From the NCBI RefSeq assembly GCF_002009425.1, contig NZ_CP019936.1, positions 3,211,297-3,275,296 of the forward strand: a stretch of 64,000 nucleotides of DNA, in the 5' to 3' direction. The stretch is from Thiosocius teredinicola (GTDB taxonomy: Bacteria; Pseudomonadota; Gammaproteobacteria; Chromatiales; Chromatiaceae). The translations under genes were made by a program, and so were the position numbers. The notes under the pieces are model-generated. The model had not been told where the DNA came from. It was given only the letters and a program-made list of their open reading frames with translations, and did not search any database. Below, one piece after another: positions 8,584 to 18,598 of this stretch (within the stretch, counting starts at the first letter, position 1; every line of letters begins with the position of its first letter).

Positions 8584-9534
8584 TCAATCCGAGACGCCGC
8601 CCTGTCGACTCACGTTCAGCCGGTCCGCCGGATGCCAGGTCACGACTTGACCGTCCATTTCCGGCTGCAGGGTGACGTGATCGATATCGAAGGTATCCGC
8701 CAGCATCCGACGCATCTGGTCGAGCACATTGGGCCAATCGGCCATGTCGTGGATCACCAGGTGTGCCGAAAGCGCCGTTCGATTGGCCGACAGTGACCAG
8801 ACGTGCAGGTCGTGCACCGAGACCACCCCGTCAATACCTGCCATGGCGTAACCGATGCGCTCCAGGTTGAGATGCAAGGGAACGCCTTCCATCAAGGCAT
8901 GCAAGGCCTCACGCAGAATGCGCAGGGCAGAGACCAGGATAAGTACGACGATCAACAACGACAGCAGGGGGTCGATCGTCGTCCAGCCGGTGAGCATGAT
9001 CACAGCGCCGGACAACAAAGCGGCCACGGAGCCCAACAGATCACCGAGCACATGCAGCAGCGCGGCACGCACGTTCAGATCGTGCCCATGATGACCCGCA
9101 GACAACAACCAGGCGGCGCCGATGTTGATCAATAGTCCGACGAAGGCCACGCCCATCACGATGACGCCGTTGACCGCGGACGGTTGTCGAAACCGCTCCA
9201 CCGCTTCGGCAACGATGAACACCACGATCGCCACCATGGCGACGGCGTTGATCAGCGCTGCGAGAATCTCTGCCCTGCCGAGCCCATACGAATGGCGCAC
9301 CGAAGGTTTGCGTTTAGCCAGCATCGCAGCGCCCGCCGCCAGTCCCAGCGCCAGGGTATCGGTAAGCATGTGGCCTGCATCGCCGAGCAAGGCCAGCGAA
9401 CCCGACCACCAACCGGCAACGGCCTCGACGACCGCAAAACTCAGGGTCAAACCCAAGGCCCAGAGCAGACGCCGAGACGAGCCGTGAGCATGATGATGCT
9501 CGTGACCATGTGAGCCGTGTGTGTGCTGGTGCAT
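8584..9534 (-). CDS. Cation diffusion facilitator metal exporter (CzcD/ZitB type)
   Basis: A 316-residue CDF transporter exporting Zn2+ or related divalent cations in exchange for protons. A His-rich N-terminus (MHQHTHGSHGHEHHH) is followed by six predicted membrane helices. The metal-site motifs are ALLGDAGHMLTD (H and D on helix 2) and LHVLGDLLGS (H and D on helix 5), which are those of the Zn-CDF group. A cytoplasmic C-terminal domain follows from about residue 215 (SVHDLHVWSLS). The ATG at 9534 was chosen because the His-rich start is typical and GGAGA lies upstream; the reading frame extends 35 codons further 5-prime. It is divergent from the DedA-rhodanese gene, with about 250 bp between the two starts. 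Confidence 0.93.
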   Translation of the reverse strand: MHQHTHGSHGHEHHHAHGSSRRLLWALGLTLSFAVVEAVAGWWSGSLALLGDAGHMLTDTLALGLAAGAAMLAKRKPSVRHSYGLGRAEILAALINAVAMVAIVVFIVAEAVERFRQPSAVNGVIVMGVAFVGLLINIGAAWLLSAGHHGHDLNVRAALLHVLGDLLGSVAALLSGAVIMLTGWTTIDPLLSLLIVVLILVSALRILREALHALMEGVPLHLNLERIGYAMAGIDGVVSVHDLHVWSLSANRTALSAHLVIHDMADWPNVLDQMRRMLADTFDIDHVTLQPEMDGQVVTWHPADRLNVSRQGGVSD

Positions 9535-9783
9535 CGGCCGATCTTCTCCGCGGATAAACGGGCCGCCGGCATATCTCCGGCCGCCGCAACACTCAGAACG
9601 CGTCATTCCATTGAACGCCAACCGCGTTGGCCACTGCAAGCCTTATCCTTACCCGCAGAACGAAGACCGTGCGCGACCATTGCCAGCCGACGAAGGTAGT
9701 TACTGCATCCCTGCCCTTTGTGGCACCATGGTGTGAGCCGCGAATCAACGTGGCACGAGGTTCACCCGTCCGCCGTCTCCGCC

Positions 9784-10740
9784 ATGTACAAGCGTCTACT
9801 TCTGGCCGCACTGCTTACATTCGCTATCGCGATTGCATATGTCTACCGTGATCATTTGCATGTCGATGGTTTGCGCACCTGGGTAGACGCCGGCGGTGCT
9901 GCGGCAATCGCGGCATTTATCGTCCTGTACACCATCGCAACCGTGCTGATGATTCCCGGTTCGGTGTTGACCTTACTTGGGGGCGCACTGTTCGGGCCCG
10001 TTTTCGGTACGCTCTACAATCTCGCCGGCGCCACGCTGGGCGCAACTTTGGCGTTCGTCGTTTCGCGCTACATCGCGGGCGACTGGATTGCCCGACGAAC
10101 CGGCGGCATATCACGACGCCTGCTCGACGGCGTGGCCAGCGAAGGTTGGCGGTTTGTGGCCTTGACCCGTTTGGTGCCTCTGATCCCGTTCAACCTGCTG
10201 AATTACCTACTGGGGCTCACCCGGATCCCGCTCCGTCAATATGTGCTCACCTCTGCGATCTGCATGGTCCCTGGTGCCGCTGCCTATACCTATCTCGGCC
10301 ACCTCGGCAACGCGGCGGTAAGTGGCGACGCCAATATCGCGCAGAAGCTGCTGCTCGGCTTGGCGTTGGTGGGCGCGCTGCTGTTCGTGCCACGCCTGGT
10401 GATTCGCCTTCGCCGGAAACCGATGATGACCGTGCAGACGCTCAGCAACCGGCTGGCGGACGGCGACGAATTGCTCTTGCTGGATGTTCGCTCGGCCGAC
10501 GAGTTCTGCGGTGAGCAAGGCCACGTGTCAGGGTCACGCAACATCCCCATCGACCAGCTTGAAAGCCACCTGGATGAACTCAACGGCTACTTGGAACGCC
10601 CCATCGCCATAATCTGTAAGACCGATCGTCGATCCGCCAAGGCCGGCCGGCTGTTGTTGAAGAACGGGTTCAACGATGTGCATGTCGTCGAGAACGGTAT
10701 GACCGCATGGTGTGAGGCAGGGCTACCCGTTGAACGTTGA
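9784..10740 (+). CDS. DedA/TVP38-type membrane protein fused to a rhodanese domain
   Basis: A 318-residue protein with two parts. Residues 1-210 are a TVP38/TMEM64 (SNARE-associated, DedA-superfamily) membrane domain with the hallmark G-x-LFGPVFGTLYN region and a RLVPLIPFNLLNYLLGL segment. Residues about 215-315 are a rhodanese domain (LLLDVRSADEF, ending IAIICKTDRRSAKAG) whose loop Cys lies in the catalytic position. Rhodaneses carry sulfane sulfur; TVP38 proteins are linked to lipid or solute movement. The start at 9784 puts the first helix directly at the N-terminus; an in-frame ATG at 9718 is possible. The fusion suggests sulfur handling at the inner face of the membrane, which is inference. 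Confidence 0.85.
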   Translation: MYKRLLLAALLTFAIAIAYVYRDHLHVDGLRTWVDAGGAAAIAAFIVLYTIATVLMIPGSVLTLLGGALFGPVFGTLYNLAGATLGATLAFVVSRYIAGDWIARRTGGISRRLLDGVASEGWRFVALTRLVPLIPFNLLNYLLGLTRIPLRQYVLTSAICMVPGAAAYTYLGHLGNAAVSGDANIAQKLLLGLALVGALLFVPRLVIRLRRKPMMTVQTLSNRLADGDELLLLDVRSADEFCGEQGHVSGSRNIPIDQLESHLDELNGYLERPIAIICKTDRRSAKAGRLLLKNGFNDVHVVENGMTAWCEAGLPVER

Positions 10741-10800
10741 ATCGAAGTGAGCGTGCGCCGCCGCATGCATCGAACCATCAAAGCGTTCGCCGTCATGCTG

Positions 10801-10832
10801 CTATCCGGCAATCGCAACAGACTGCCGGATAG
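10801..10832. terminator. Bidirectional hairpin between convergent genes
   Basis: A perfect 10-bp inverted repeat CTATCCGGCA / TGCCGGATAG with a 12-nt loop sits between the rhodanese fusion gene (ends 10740) and the convergent membrane-protein gene (ends 10844). The position suggests transcript termination for both, although there is no clear U-tract. Confidence 0.5.
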
Positions 10833-10843
10833 ACTGTGCCGGT

Positions 10844-11374
10844 CTACAACGTCTCAGTGACGTTGCTCACCTCATCATTGAGCAGTTCTTTGGCGCGTTT
10901 GTGCTGACTGTCGTTGGCGGCATGCACAACGACAGTCCACTTTCCGTGCTCGGAAGCGTCGCGCACATCAGTGACGACCTTCTGATGATCGGGGCGAGCC
11001 GTGACCAGACCGCCAGCCAATAGGCCGAGCACCGTTCCGAGAATGCCAAGAGTAAAGAAGGTATACCCTGGGCTGGAGACGGCGAGGTCCACGCCGCCGA
11101 GAACCAACGCTCCGGCGATAAGAAGTCCGACGACCAGACCAACGCCACCGAGAATCACGTGGGCTCGAATTGCCGTTTCCACAATGCCGAGTGTTTCCGG
11201 CTCCAACTTTCTGCCGAGCGCAAAATCCATGGGCTGGACGACGTCGATCTGTCGTCGCGGAATATCTGCCTGGGTCACAAGTTTATGCACGGTATGGTCG
11301 GCTTCATACGGGGTGTTCAGAAACGCCGCGAGTTTGGCCGGGTACTGCTCTCCGAGTATTGCTGCGTTAGACAT
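10844..11374 (-). CDS. Two-helix membrane protein of unknown function
   Basis: A 176-residue protein with a soluble N-terminal part (1-65), two Gly-rich membrane helices forming a hairpin (about 69-92 and 102-123, with GGVGLVVGLLIAG and GILGTVLGLLAGG), and a soluble C-terminal part containing TVVVHAANDSQHKRAKELL. That last part looks like a small alpha/beta domain of the kind used to bind ligands or partners. I do not recognise a named family. AGGAGGACACT precedes the ATG, an excellent ribosome binding site. The next gene downstream is convergent, and a ChaB-family gene follows about 50 bp upstream on the same strand, so the two may be expressed together in a stress response. Confidence 0.75.
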   Translation of the reverse strand: MSNAAILGEQYPAKLAAFLNTPYEADHTVHKLVTQADIPRRQIDVVQPMDFALGRKLEPETLGIVETAIRAHVILGGVGLVVGLLIAGALVLGGVDLAVSSPGYTFFTLGILGTVLGLLAGGLVTARPDHQKVVTDVRDASEHGKWTVVVHAANDSQHKRAKELLNDEVSNVTETL

Positions 11375-11427
11375 AGTGTCCTCCTAACCTTCTGTTGTTT
11401 CGTCTCAGGCGCGCACCGACATAGCCG

Positions 11428-11682
11428 TTAGATCGGCGCCGATTGCTGACCGGAAGAACGCCTCGCCAGGTGTCCATCCTTACTCAGGAACTTACGGCGG
11501 ACTTCCAGCCAGGCCGCTTTGTGCGCCACATCCTGTCGTGAACGATTCGCGGGGCGTAAGCCGCCTCCCTCGACATAGCTGTCCCAGGCACCGTTGTAGG
11601 CGCGACGAAAGATCTCTTGCGCAGAAACCGGCAAGTGTGTTCGCAAAGCTTCCGGTAAGTCTTGAATCGTCTGATACGGCAT
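11428..11682 (-). CDS. ChaB family protein
   Basis: An 84-residue protein matching the ChaB family: MPYQTIQDLPEALR at the N-terminus, then SAQEIFRRAYNGAWDSY and VAHKAAWLEVRRKF. E. coli ChaB is annotated as a regulator of the cation antiporter ChaA, but its biochemistry is poorly known. The tail after residue 70 is basic and unconserved. The start at 11682 has AGGAGA upstream and gives the canonical MPY opening; a frame extension of seven codons is not needed. No chaA gene lies in the window. Confidence 0.85.
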   Translation of the reverse strand: MPYQTIQDLPEALRTHLPVSAQEIFRRAYNGAWDSYVEGGGLRPANRSRQDVAHKAAWLEVRRKFLSKDGHLARRSSGQQSAPI

Positions 11683-11931
11683 CGCTGTTCTCCTGCAAGT
11701 CACTTGCGTTGATCACCATCGGCGAATCGGCGTTCATCAATCGTCCGCCCGTTTCGCTGTTACAAAAGGCTTTTTGCAATCACTATGCCGATGCGGAAGA
11801 AAAGGCCGCTCAGCGCCGGTCTAGAGCTCAATGCCACGTGTGTACCTTGCCGCCGGGAACGCCGTCTTGGGTTGAGATGCACCGGGCGGGTGATGGATTT
11901 CATCCGATCGATGCCGCGCCTCTACCGGCTG

Positions 11932-12333
11932 TCAGACACCACCTTTGCCACCGCCGGCTGCGTATACCTCGTCAAGCGAACGCTTACCAAAGTCTTTGTC
12001 GCCAACATCGATGCAAAGGTATTTGCGGCCACTTTTGTCTGTGACGTTCGTGAACTTGATTTTCGGCTCGGTGAACTTGTCCGCCGAACCTACAATGAAG
12101 TGAAACCGGTTGTTCACTTCAACCTCATATTCACCGCCCAGACTTACGCCGTAGTCGCGCCAACGGGTCTTGGGATCACCGCCGGGGATATCGGGTGCAA
12201 ACTCGCCCCGCTCTTCGTCATACCAGCTCAGCACAACGGGCGACGCAACCTTGTCGGGAATGCAGCCGATGGCGTCGTCGCGGGCATCCTGCACCGTTGT
12301 CGCACTGCTGTTTTCGGCTTTGATGTATTCCAT
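11932..12333 (-). CDS. Conserved hypothetical acidic protein
   Basis: A 133-residue soluble, acidic protein without signal peptide or membrane helix. Recognisable stretches include SPVVLSWYDEERGEFAPD, TRWRDYGVSLGGEYEVEVN and KYLCIDVGDKDFGKRSLDEVY. I cannot assign a family securely. The ATG at 12333 follows AGGGAGAAAACC, which supports this start over an upstream in-frame one. Codon use matches the neighbours, so it is likely a real gene. It stands alone, with about 250 bp to the ChaB gene. Confidence 0.7.
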   Translation of the reverse strand: MEYIKAENSSATTVQDARDDAIGCIPDKVASPVVLSWYDEERGEFAPDIPGGDPKTRWRDYGVSLGGEYEVEVNNRFHFIVGSADKFTEPKIKFTNVTDKSGRKYLCIDVGDKDFGKRSLDEVYAAGGGKGGV

Positions 12334-12834
12334 GGTTTTCTCCCTTTCATGTATCTCGATTGCAAATTCAATCGGCAATGGTGGTGCAAGCGAAATGCCA
12401 GCTGTGTGCTGCTACGTGGATGGAGAAAAAGGATGTAAAGCAGGCGTCGCTCAAACCCGCCTGATCGCTGACCGAAACCCGCTATTCACACCGTGCTCGC
12501 AGGGTTCCGCGGCGAAACGTAAAGAAAGGTTGTTATCTGTTTTTGATAACAGGTACTGATAGAAACGAGTTCCGCTAACAAATAGATCACGGATTGGCTG
12601 CGCTTATGCGCCAGCGCGAAAGATATCCACCATCGCTCAATCGAGAACCACATCACATAGCCTGAGAAACAATTCGAATTTCTGCCGATATGGACCATTC
12701 TGCCTATTGCGTCACAAGTCATTTCGCAACTGGGGCTGTCGAACAAAGTGGCACAGTTGGTGCGAAGCCGAGCGTACTGCCATTGGCATAAACGGCTTGG
12801 ACAGCATCGTTAGAACCGACAGAGGAGATAAACC
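12334..12834. other. Non-coding stretch with a small hairpin
   Basis: No convincing gene is seen here. A 7-bp inverted repeat TGTTATC / GATAACA with a 7-nt loop occupies 12531-12551; it could be an operator or a weak terminator. The right part must hold the promoter of the PRC-barrel gene. Confidence 0.4.
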
Positions 12835-13635
12835 ATGAAGCGTACTTTGTTAGCTACCGCAGTCAGTGTTGCGTTGAGTGTTGCCGCCATTGCACCGGCA
12901 ATGGCTGCGTCCGATGAGATGACACCCGCGCCACCGATGAACGAACAGGCGGCCACCACCGGCACATCGATCAACGCCGGTGAACTGGTGGGTAAAAACA
13001 TCACCAATACGCACGGCGAGGCGATTGGCGAAGTGACGTCCATCGTTCGCGACAGCACCAGCAATGATCCTTACGCCGTCGTATCGGTCGGCGGTATTCT
13101 CGGCTTCGGCGACAAAAAGGTGACCATCCCGCTGCAAGAAATGCAGATGCAGCAGGACACGCTGAGCGCGCCGTTGGCAGCCACCGAAGATGAGCTGAAG
13201 ACGCGCCCCGCCTTTGACGAAGCGCGCTACACCGGTGTCGACGATGCCGAGCTGGTTCAAGTGGGCATCCAGGGAGATATGCCTGCCACCGGCACTGCGG
13301 CACCACTGGGTGGCGAGATGGCGGCCGAGCCGATGGCACCCCCGCCAGGCACGGCCGCAGAGACATCGGGCTTCGGCTCGCTTGACGCCAACCAGGACGG
13401 CTACGTCAGCAAAGACGAAGCGACCGTCGACCAAGGCATTAGCGAGAACTGGGAGCGCGTCGATACCAACGGCGACAACCGACTCGACCAATCGGAGTTC
13501 AGCGCCTTTGAACCGACCGGCATGTCGTCGCCCAGCGATTCAATGCGTCCGATGACCGAGCCCGGCGGCATGATGGAAGGCACCGGAGAGGGACTTGCTC
13601 CCGCCGCGCCGACTTCTGACCGCATGATGAAATAA
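12835..13635 (+). CDS. Exported PRC-barrel protein with EF-hand pair
   Basis: A 266-residue periplasmic or surface protein. A signal peptide (1-24, ending PAMAA) is followed by a PRC-barrel-like domain (about 43-120: GKNITNTHGEAIGEVTSIV, VSVGGILGFGDKKVTIPL). A Pro/Met/Ala-rich linker leads to two EF-hand calcium loops: DANQDGYVSKDE near residue 184 and DTNGDNRLDQSE near 210. The C-terminus is a Met/Gly/Pro-rich tail ending DRMMK. AGAGGAGATAAACC precedes the ATG. PRC barrels bind partners or RNA in other settings; the calcium loops suggest a calcium-responsive envelope role, which is inference. The gene is monocistronic, followed by a GC-rich hairpin at 13675-13705. Confidence 0.82.
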   Translation: MKRTLLATAVSVALSVAAIAPAMAASDEMTPAPPMNEQAATTGTSINAGELVGKNITNTHGEAIGEVTSIVRDSTSNDPYAVVSVGGILGFGDKKVTIPLQEMQMQQDTLSAPLAATEDELKTRPAFDEARYTGVDDAELVQVGIQGDMPATGTAAPLGGEMAAEPMAPPPGTAAETSGFGSLDANQDGYVSKDEATVDQGISENWERVDTNGDNRLDQSEFSAFEPTGMSSPSDSMRPMTEPGGMMEGTGEGLAPAAPTSDRMMK

Positions 13636-13674
13636 CGGCACGTCTGCCAGGCCACGTCGCTGTAGGCCTGCGCC

Positions 13675-13705
13675 CCGGCCGGGCAGCCGCGCGCTGCCCG
13701 ACCGG
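13675..13705 (+). terminator. GC-rich hairpin after the PRC-barrel gene
   Basis: CGGGCAG / CTGCCCG (7 bp) is extended by CCGG / CCGG after one mismatch. It starts about 40 bp beyond the stop codon. The lack of a U-tract makes intrinsic termination uncertain. Confidence 0.4.
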
Positions 13706-13883
13706 ACCAATACGTCTCCCCCAACGCTGCCGGCGCTTCAGATAGCGCCCGCAGCGCCGATACCCGTTTGCATAACGGACGCTCTCCAGGATAGGCTTTA
13801 TGGCGTATGACCATGGTCATATGCAGGATCCGGGAGCGGTTCCACGGCCCAACTGAATCGGACGTCTCAGCTGGAATCAGACT

Positions 13884-14417
13884 ATGCAACGCGTTTTTCG
13901 GACCCTGTCGCTGTGCCTGCTGACCACGATCGCAGCCAGCTTCCCTGCCCTCGCTCTCGACGATTTCGCTACTCATGTCGCCATGCAGGAACGCTCGGCC
14001 GCGACCTTTTACGTGCGCAGCCAGATCGATGGCCTGGGTGATGTCGACCTGATGGTCGATACCGGCTCGGGTTTCATGACCATCAACGAGCAGACGCTGG
14101 CGACGCTCAAGGCCAAAAACCGGGTTCAATTCGTCCGCAACATCGAAGGGATTTTGGCCGACGGCAGTACCTTGGTGGTCCCCGTCTACCTGATCGAGCG
14201 CATGAGTATCGGCAACAGTTGTTGGCTGGATAATGTCGAAGCGGCCGTGTTCCCCGGCACAGGCCGCCAGATTCTGGGGCTCAGCGCCCTGCGCAAGGCA
14301 TCACCCTTTGTCTTTTCGGTCGATCCGCCCAAACTGATGTTGAGCCAGTGCGGCGAGGTCACCACCCCGCCCAGCGATATCTCGCCGATCGAAGCGGCTG
14401 CGTTCGTCAGCGAATAG
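13884..14417 (+). CDS. Exported retropepsin-like aspartic protease
   Basis: A 177-residue protein with a signal peptide (1-25, ending PALA) and a single retropepsin-type domain. The catalytic motif is LMVDTGSGFMTI near residue 57, the flap region follows (LADGSTLVVPVYLIERMSIG), and the second conserved block is ILGLSALRKASPF near 130. One domain of this kind must dimerise to be active, as in other bacterial clan AA proteases. The substrate is unknown. The gene is convergent with the CBS-domain gene. No clear ribosome binding site other than a purine-rich stretch was seen, so the start rests on the signal peptide. Confidence 0.82.
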   Translation: MQRVFRTLSLCLLTTIAASFPALALDDFATHVAMQERSAATFYVRSQIDGLGDVDLMVDTGSGFMTINEQTLATLKAKNRVQFVRNIEGILADGSTLVVPVYLIERMSIGNSCWLDNVEAAVFPGTGRQILGLSALRKASPFVFSVDPPKLMLSQCGEVTTPPSDISPIEAAAFVSE

Positions 14418-14489
14418 CGACACGTTCAGCAAGCGGCGGATATCAGCCTATCGACGGCGACAGGCTGGGCAAGCTGGATCAAGAGGTGA

Positions 14490-14906
14490 TCAGGCGCGTC
14501 CCGGATCGGGCTTGGAGCGTTGTTCGAGCAGCCACAGCACGTCGCGCCGGCTGACGACACCCACCACCCGGCCGCTTTCCAACACCGGCAGGCGCCGAAA
14601 ATGCTTGGTGGCGAAGTGTTCGGCAATCTCGATCACCGGCGTATCGGCATCGACCGTCATCACCTCGGTGCTCATATAGTCTCGGACCTTGCCGCCCGAT
14701 TCGCCGTGATACCCGGCGCTGAGCGCGATCGCCATGCAGTCCTTTTCCGTGAGTATGCCGAGCAGGTTACCGATATTGTCGATCACCGGCGCACCGGAGA
14801 TCCTGTTTTCAACCAACACCCGAACCGCCGCCAGAACATCATCGTCGGGTCTGAGCGAGTTGACTTTACGCGACATGCAATCGCGTGCCGTCATCGTAGG
14901 CAGCAT
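14490..14906 (-). CDS. CBS-domain pair protein
   Basis: A 138-residue protein made almost entirely of two CBS domains (about 1-60 and 72-130), which together bind adenine nucleotides in many regulators. Typical elements are TARDCMSRKV, ENRISGAPVIDNIGNLLGILTEKDC, DYMSTEVMTV and FRRLPVLESGRVVGVVSRRDVL. The ATG at 14906 follows GGAGGGATAGGC, which decides it over the in-frame start at 14957. It lies 47 bp downstream of nqrM on the same strand, so it could be read through from the nqr operon and sense energy charge there, but this is only positional. Confidence 0.85.
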   Translation of the reverse strand: MLPTMTARDCMSRKVNSLRPDDDVLAAVRVLVENRISGAPVIDNIGNLLGILTEKDCMAIALSAGYHGESGGKVRDYMSTEVMTVDADTPVIEIAEHFATKHFRRLPVLESGRVVGVVSRRDVLWLLEQRSKPDPGRA

Positions 14907-14953
14907 GCCTATCCCTCCGCGAGCGCCTTTTTTCAAGGCTGATTGTTGTCCAC

Positions 14954-15151
14954 TCATGGTTCAGACGGTGCCGATTTTCGGCGGCGTTCACAGCTTGCGC
15001 GGCAGGTGCCGCCACAATCCGATTCCACGCCCGGGATCTGGTTCAGGCCGCCGCAGCTACCGGTGATAGCCGCGCGCCCCTTGATGACACCGATCGCCAT
15101 CCCCGCCACAACGAGCAGGAACACGATCATCGTGAGAAGCCATTCAATCAT
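14954..15151 (-). CDS. nqrM: Na+-NQR maturation protein NqrM
   Basis: A 65-residue protein with one N-terminal membrane helix (4-22) followed by a short Cys-rich domain containing KGRAAITGSCGGLNQIPG and DCGGTCRASC. This matches NqrM (formerly DUF539), which is needed to insert the iron centre shared by NqrD and NqrE. It lies about 120 bp after nqrF in the usual genomic position. AGGTAGCGAT precedes the ATG. The flavin transferase gene apbE, often found between nqrF and nqrM, is absent here and must be elsewhere. Confidence 0.9.
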   Translation of the reverse strand: MIEWLLTMIVFLLVVAGMAIGVIKGRAAITGSCGGLNQIPGVESDCGGTCRASCERRRKSAPSEP

Positions 15152-15269
15152 ATCGCTACCTGATCAATAACCGCTGGCAGCACAACCCATCGGCGACTCG
15201 CATCCGACGATCCCCGGTCTGCCATGGCCCAACCCACGACCGACCCCCGTCGCATCTTCCCTTTTAGCG

Positions 15270-16490
15270 CTAACCACCGAAATCGTCCAGCAGGATGTTG
15301 TCTTTTTCGACGCCCAGGTCGCCGAGCATCGTGATCACCGCCGAGCTCATCACCGGCGGGCCACACATGTAGTACTCGCAATCCTCCGGTGCCGGATGTT
15401 CCTTGAGATGGTTTTCCTTCAGTACATTGTGAATGAAGCCGGTATAGCCTTCCCAGTTGTCGTCGGGCAACGGGTCGGATAGGGCCACATGCCATTCGAA
15501 GTTATCGCACTCGGCGGCCAGCTTGTCGAAGTCCTCCTGATAGAAGATCTCGCGCTTGCTGCGCGCACCGTACCAATAGGTGATCTTGCGCTGACTGGCC
15601 AGGCGCTTGAGCTGGTCGAAGATGTGCGAGCGCATCGGCGCCATGCCGGCACCACCGCCGACGAACACCATCTCCGCCTGCGTGTCCTTGGCGAAGAACT
15701 CGCCGAACGGCCCCGAGATGGTCACCTTGTCGCCCGGCTTCAGGTTGAAGATGTACGACGACATGATGCCCGGCGGCGCATCCGGTTGGTCGGGTGGCGG
15801 CGTGGCGATGCGCACGTTGAGCATGATGATACCCTTCTCGTCCGGGTAGTTCGCCATCGAGTAGGCACGCAGCGTCTCTTCCTCGCACACCGATTCGAAT
15901 CGCCACAGGTCGAAACGATCCCAGTCGTCACGGAAGCGCTCGGGGATATCGAAATCCTTGTAGCTGACGCGATGCGGCGGACATTCGATCTGAATAAAGC
16001 CGCCGGCGCGGAACTGCACGTCTTCGCCCTCGGGCAGCTCGAGCACCAATTCCTTGATGAAGGTCGACACACTGTCGTTGGAACGCACGGTGCATTGCCA
16101 TTTCTTGACGCCGAACACCTCGCGCGGCACCTCGACCTTCATCGGCTGCTTGACGCCCACCTGGCAGGCCAAGCGATAACCGGCCTCGGCGTCGCGCCGA
16201 TTGATGTGCGAGGCCTCGGTCGGCAACAGCTCGCCGCCGCCTTCGAGTACCTTCACCCGGCACTGGCCGCAGGTACCGCCACCGCCGCAGGCCGACGAGA
16301 TGTACAGATGGTCGGTGGCCAGCGCGCCGAGCAGCTTCGGCCCGACCGGAGAGGCAATGTCGCGCTCGCCGTTGACGTTGATCGTAACGTTGCCGCTCGG
16401 CACCAGCTTGCTGCGCGCGAACAGGATCAACGCAACCAGTGACAACACAACCAGCGTGAAGGCGACGACGCCAAGACTGATCTCAAACAT
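15270..16490 (-). CDS. nqrF: Na+-NQR subunit F, NADH-oxidising
   Basis: A 406-residue subunit that accepts electrons from NADH. An N-terminal membrane helix (6-25) is followed by a plant-type [2Fe-2S] ferredoxin domain with [10 protein letters not shown] near residue 70 and the fourth Cys at LACQVG near 111. The FAD domain has RAYSMANYP near 210 and the NADH-binding domain has [16 protein letters not shown] near 275 and YYMCGPP near 378. The length equals the family norm. It is the last structural gene of the nqr operon, starting 10 bp after nqrE. Confidence 0.96.
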   Translation of the reverse strand: MFEISLGVVAFTLVVLSLVALILFARSKLVPSGNVTINVNGERDIASPVGPKLLGALATDHLYISSACGGGGTCGQCRVKVLEGGGELLPTEASHINRRDAEAGYRLACQVGVKQPMKVEVPREVFGVKKWQCTVRSNDSVSTFIKELVLELPEGEDVQFRAGGFIQIECPPHRVSYKDFDIPERFRDDWDRFDLWRFESVCEEETLRAYSMANYPDEKGIIMLNVRIATPPPDQPDAPPGIMSSYIFNLKPGDKVTISGPFGEFFAKDTQAEMVFVGGGAGMAPMRSHIFDQLKRLASQRKITYWYGARSKREIFYQEDFDKLAAECDNFEWHVALSDPLPDDNWEGYTGFIHNVLKENHLKEHPAPEDCEYYMCGPPVMSSAVITMLGDLGVEKDNILLDDFGG

Positions 16491-16499
16491 AGCGCCCCC

Positions 16500-17107
<608 letters not shown>

Positions 17108-17108
<1 letters not shown>

Positions 17109-17767
17109 CAGCTGTGCTCCGTCTGTCCATCGGCGATGCGGAAGTCCGGCGCCTCTTTCTGCTTCGGCCGCCACACACGGATGCCCCAGATCATCAGGCC
17201 GATGATGAAGAACGCGCCGGGCGCCAGCAGCATCAGACCGTTGGGCTTGTACCAGCCGCCGTTGCTGACCAGCGGCAGGATCTCGTAGCCAAGCAGGGTG
17301 CCGGCACCGAACAACTCACGTACGGCGGCAACGCTGATCAGGATTGCGCTGTAACCGGCGCCATGACCGAGTGCGTCGAGCAGGCTCGGCCACGGCGGGT
17401 TCTGCGTGGCGAATGCCTCGGCGCGGCCGAGCACGATACAGTTGGTGATGATCAGGCCGACGAATACCGACAGCTGTTTGCTCAGCTCATAGGCATAGGC
17501 CTTGAGTATCTGATCGACCACGATAACCAGCGAGGCGATGATCGTCATCTGGATGATGATGCGGATGCTGCTCGGCATGTGGTTGCGGATCAGGCTGATG
17601 ATCACGTTCGATCCCATCAGCACCACCGTCAGGCCGATCGACATGATGATCGCCGGCGCCAGCTGCGTGGTGACCGCCAGCGCCGAACAGATGCCGAGAA
17701 TCTGCAGCGTGATCGGGTTGTTGTCGACGATCGGCGTAACAACGAGCTTTTTGAACTGTGATGCCAT
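17108..17767 (-). CDS. nqrD: Na+-NQR subunit D
   Basis: A 219-residue integral membrane subunit, six helices, with [17 protein letters not shown] carrying the Cys of the iron site shared with NqrE. The N-terminal part ([23 protein letters not shown]) is diagnostic for NqrD as opposed to RnfE. It starts 3 bp after the nqrC stop in the nqrABCDEF operon. Confidence 0.96.
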
Positions 17768-17770
17768 CGA

Positions 17771-18598
17771 TCAGTCCTCCGTGCCTTTGCGCACCCGGTC
17801 GAGGTAGGGGCCGTAGCCCATGTCACCCATCCAGAAACGCACGAGATTGGTCACACCGTTGCTGGTCAGGGTCGCACCCGACAGGCTGTCGACCTGGTAT
17901 TCGATGTTTGCCGAACTCGGGTTGACGCCACCCTTGACCAGTTCGAAGCGCGGTTTGCCGCTTTCGTCGGCGACCTGCTTGCCGGTCCAGGTCGCCTGCC
18001 ACTTGGGATTGGCCACCTCGCCGCCCAGGCCGGCGGTTTCCTGCTGGTCGTAGAAGCTCACGTCGCGCACCGTGCGACCGTCCGGCTCAAGTGCGAGCAG
18101 GCCATACATCGTCGACCACAAACCGTAGCCATAGATCGGCAGGATCATGCCATCGAGCTTGTCGCCGTCGCGCAGCAGGTAGACCGGCATGATCTTCGAA
18201 CGCGTACGGATGCGCGCCAGGTCCTGCTCGCCGGTCAGGCTCAACGCCAGTTCCGGATCATTGGCTGCCTTGCGCATGTCGAAGTCACCGAACGCGATCT
18301 GGTCCGTATAGTTGCCGGATTCGAGATCGACCAGGCGTGCATCGAGATTGGCAAACTTGGCCTCGATGTCGTCACCCGCCTGAAACAGCCCGGCGACCTT
18401 GAGGATCTCGCGCTTGAGCGCCAGCGATTCGTTGCGCTCCTGCATCGGGCGCAGGCCGACAGCTGCAGCGCTGACGATCAAGGAGCAGACCAGGCACATC
18501 ACGACCGCAACGGCGACCACCTTGCGTGGATCGGAATTGGGCAATGCAAACACGGCAAACGGACCGCCGGCCGCATTGTTGGTGTCGGAATCAGACAT
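17771..18598 (-). CDS. nqrC: Na+-NQR subunit C, covalent flavin
   Basis: A 275-residue subunit with one N-terminal membrane helix (about 27-48) and a periplasmic flavin-binding domain. The FMN is joined by phosphoester to Thr in the [10 protein letters not shown] motif near residue 245. The ATG at 18598 overlaps the nqrB stop by 8 bp and gives the usual N-terminus; an in-frame start 13 codons upstream lies well inside nqrB. It belongs to the nqr operon. Confidence 0.95.
   Translation of the reverse strand: MSDSDTNNAAGGPFAVFALPNSDPRKVVAVAVVMCLVCSLIVSAAAVGLRPMQERNESLALKREILKVAGLFQAGDDIEAKFANLDARLVDLESGNYTDQIAFGDFDMRKAANDPELALSLTGEQDLARIRTRSKIMPVYLLRDGDKLDGMILPIYGYGLWSTMYGLLALEPDGRTVRDVSFYDQQETAGLGGEVANPKWQATWTGKQVADESGKPRFELVKGGVNPSSANIEYQVDSLSGATLTSNGVTNLVRFWMGDMGYGPYLDRVRKGTED

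Noticed and set aside
13401-14129. 242-codon minus-strand frame across the PRC-barrel gene end and protease start
   Set aside because: Overlaps two genes with signal peptides and family motifs; its own translation matches nothing.
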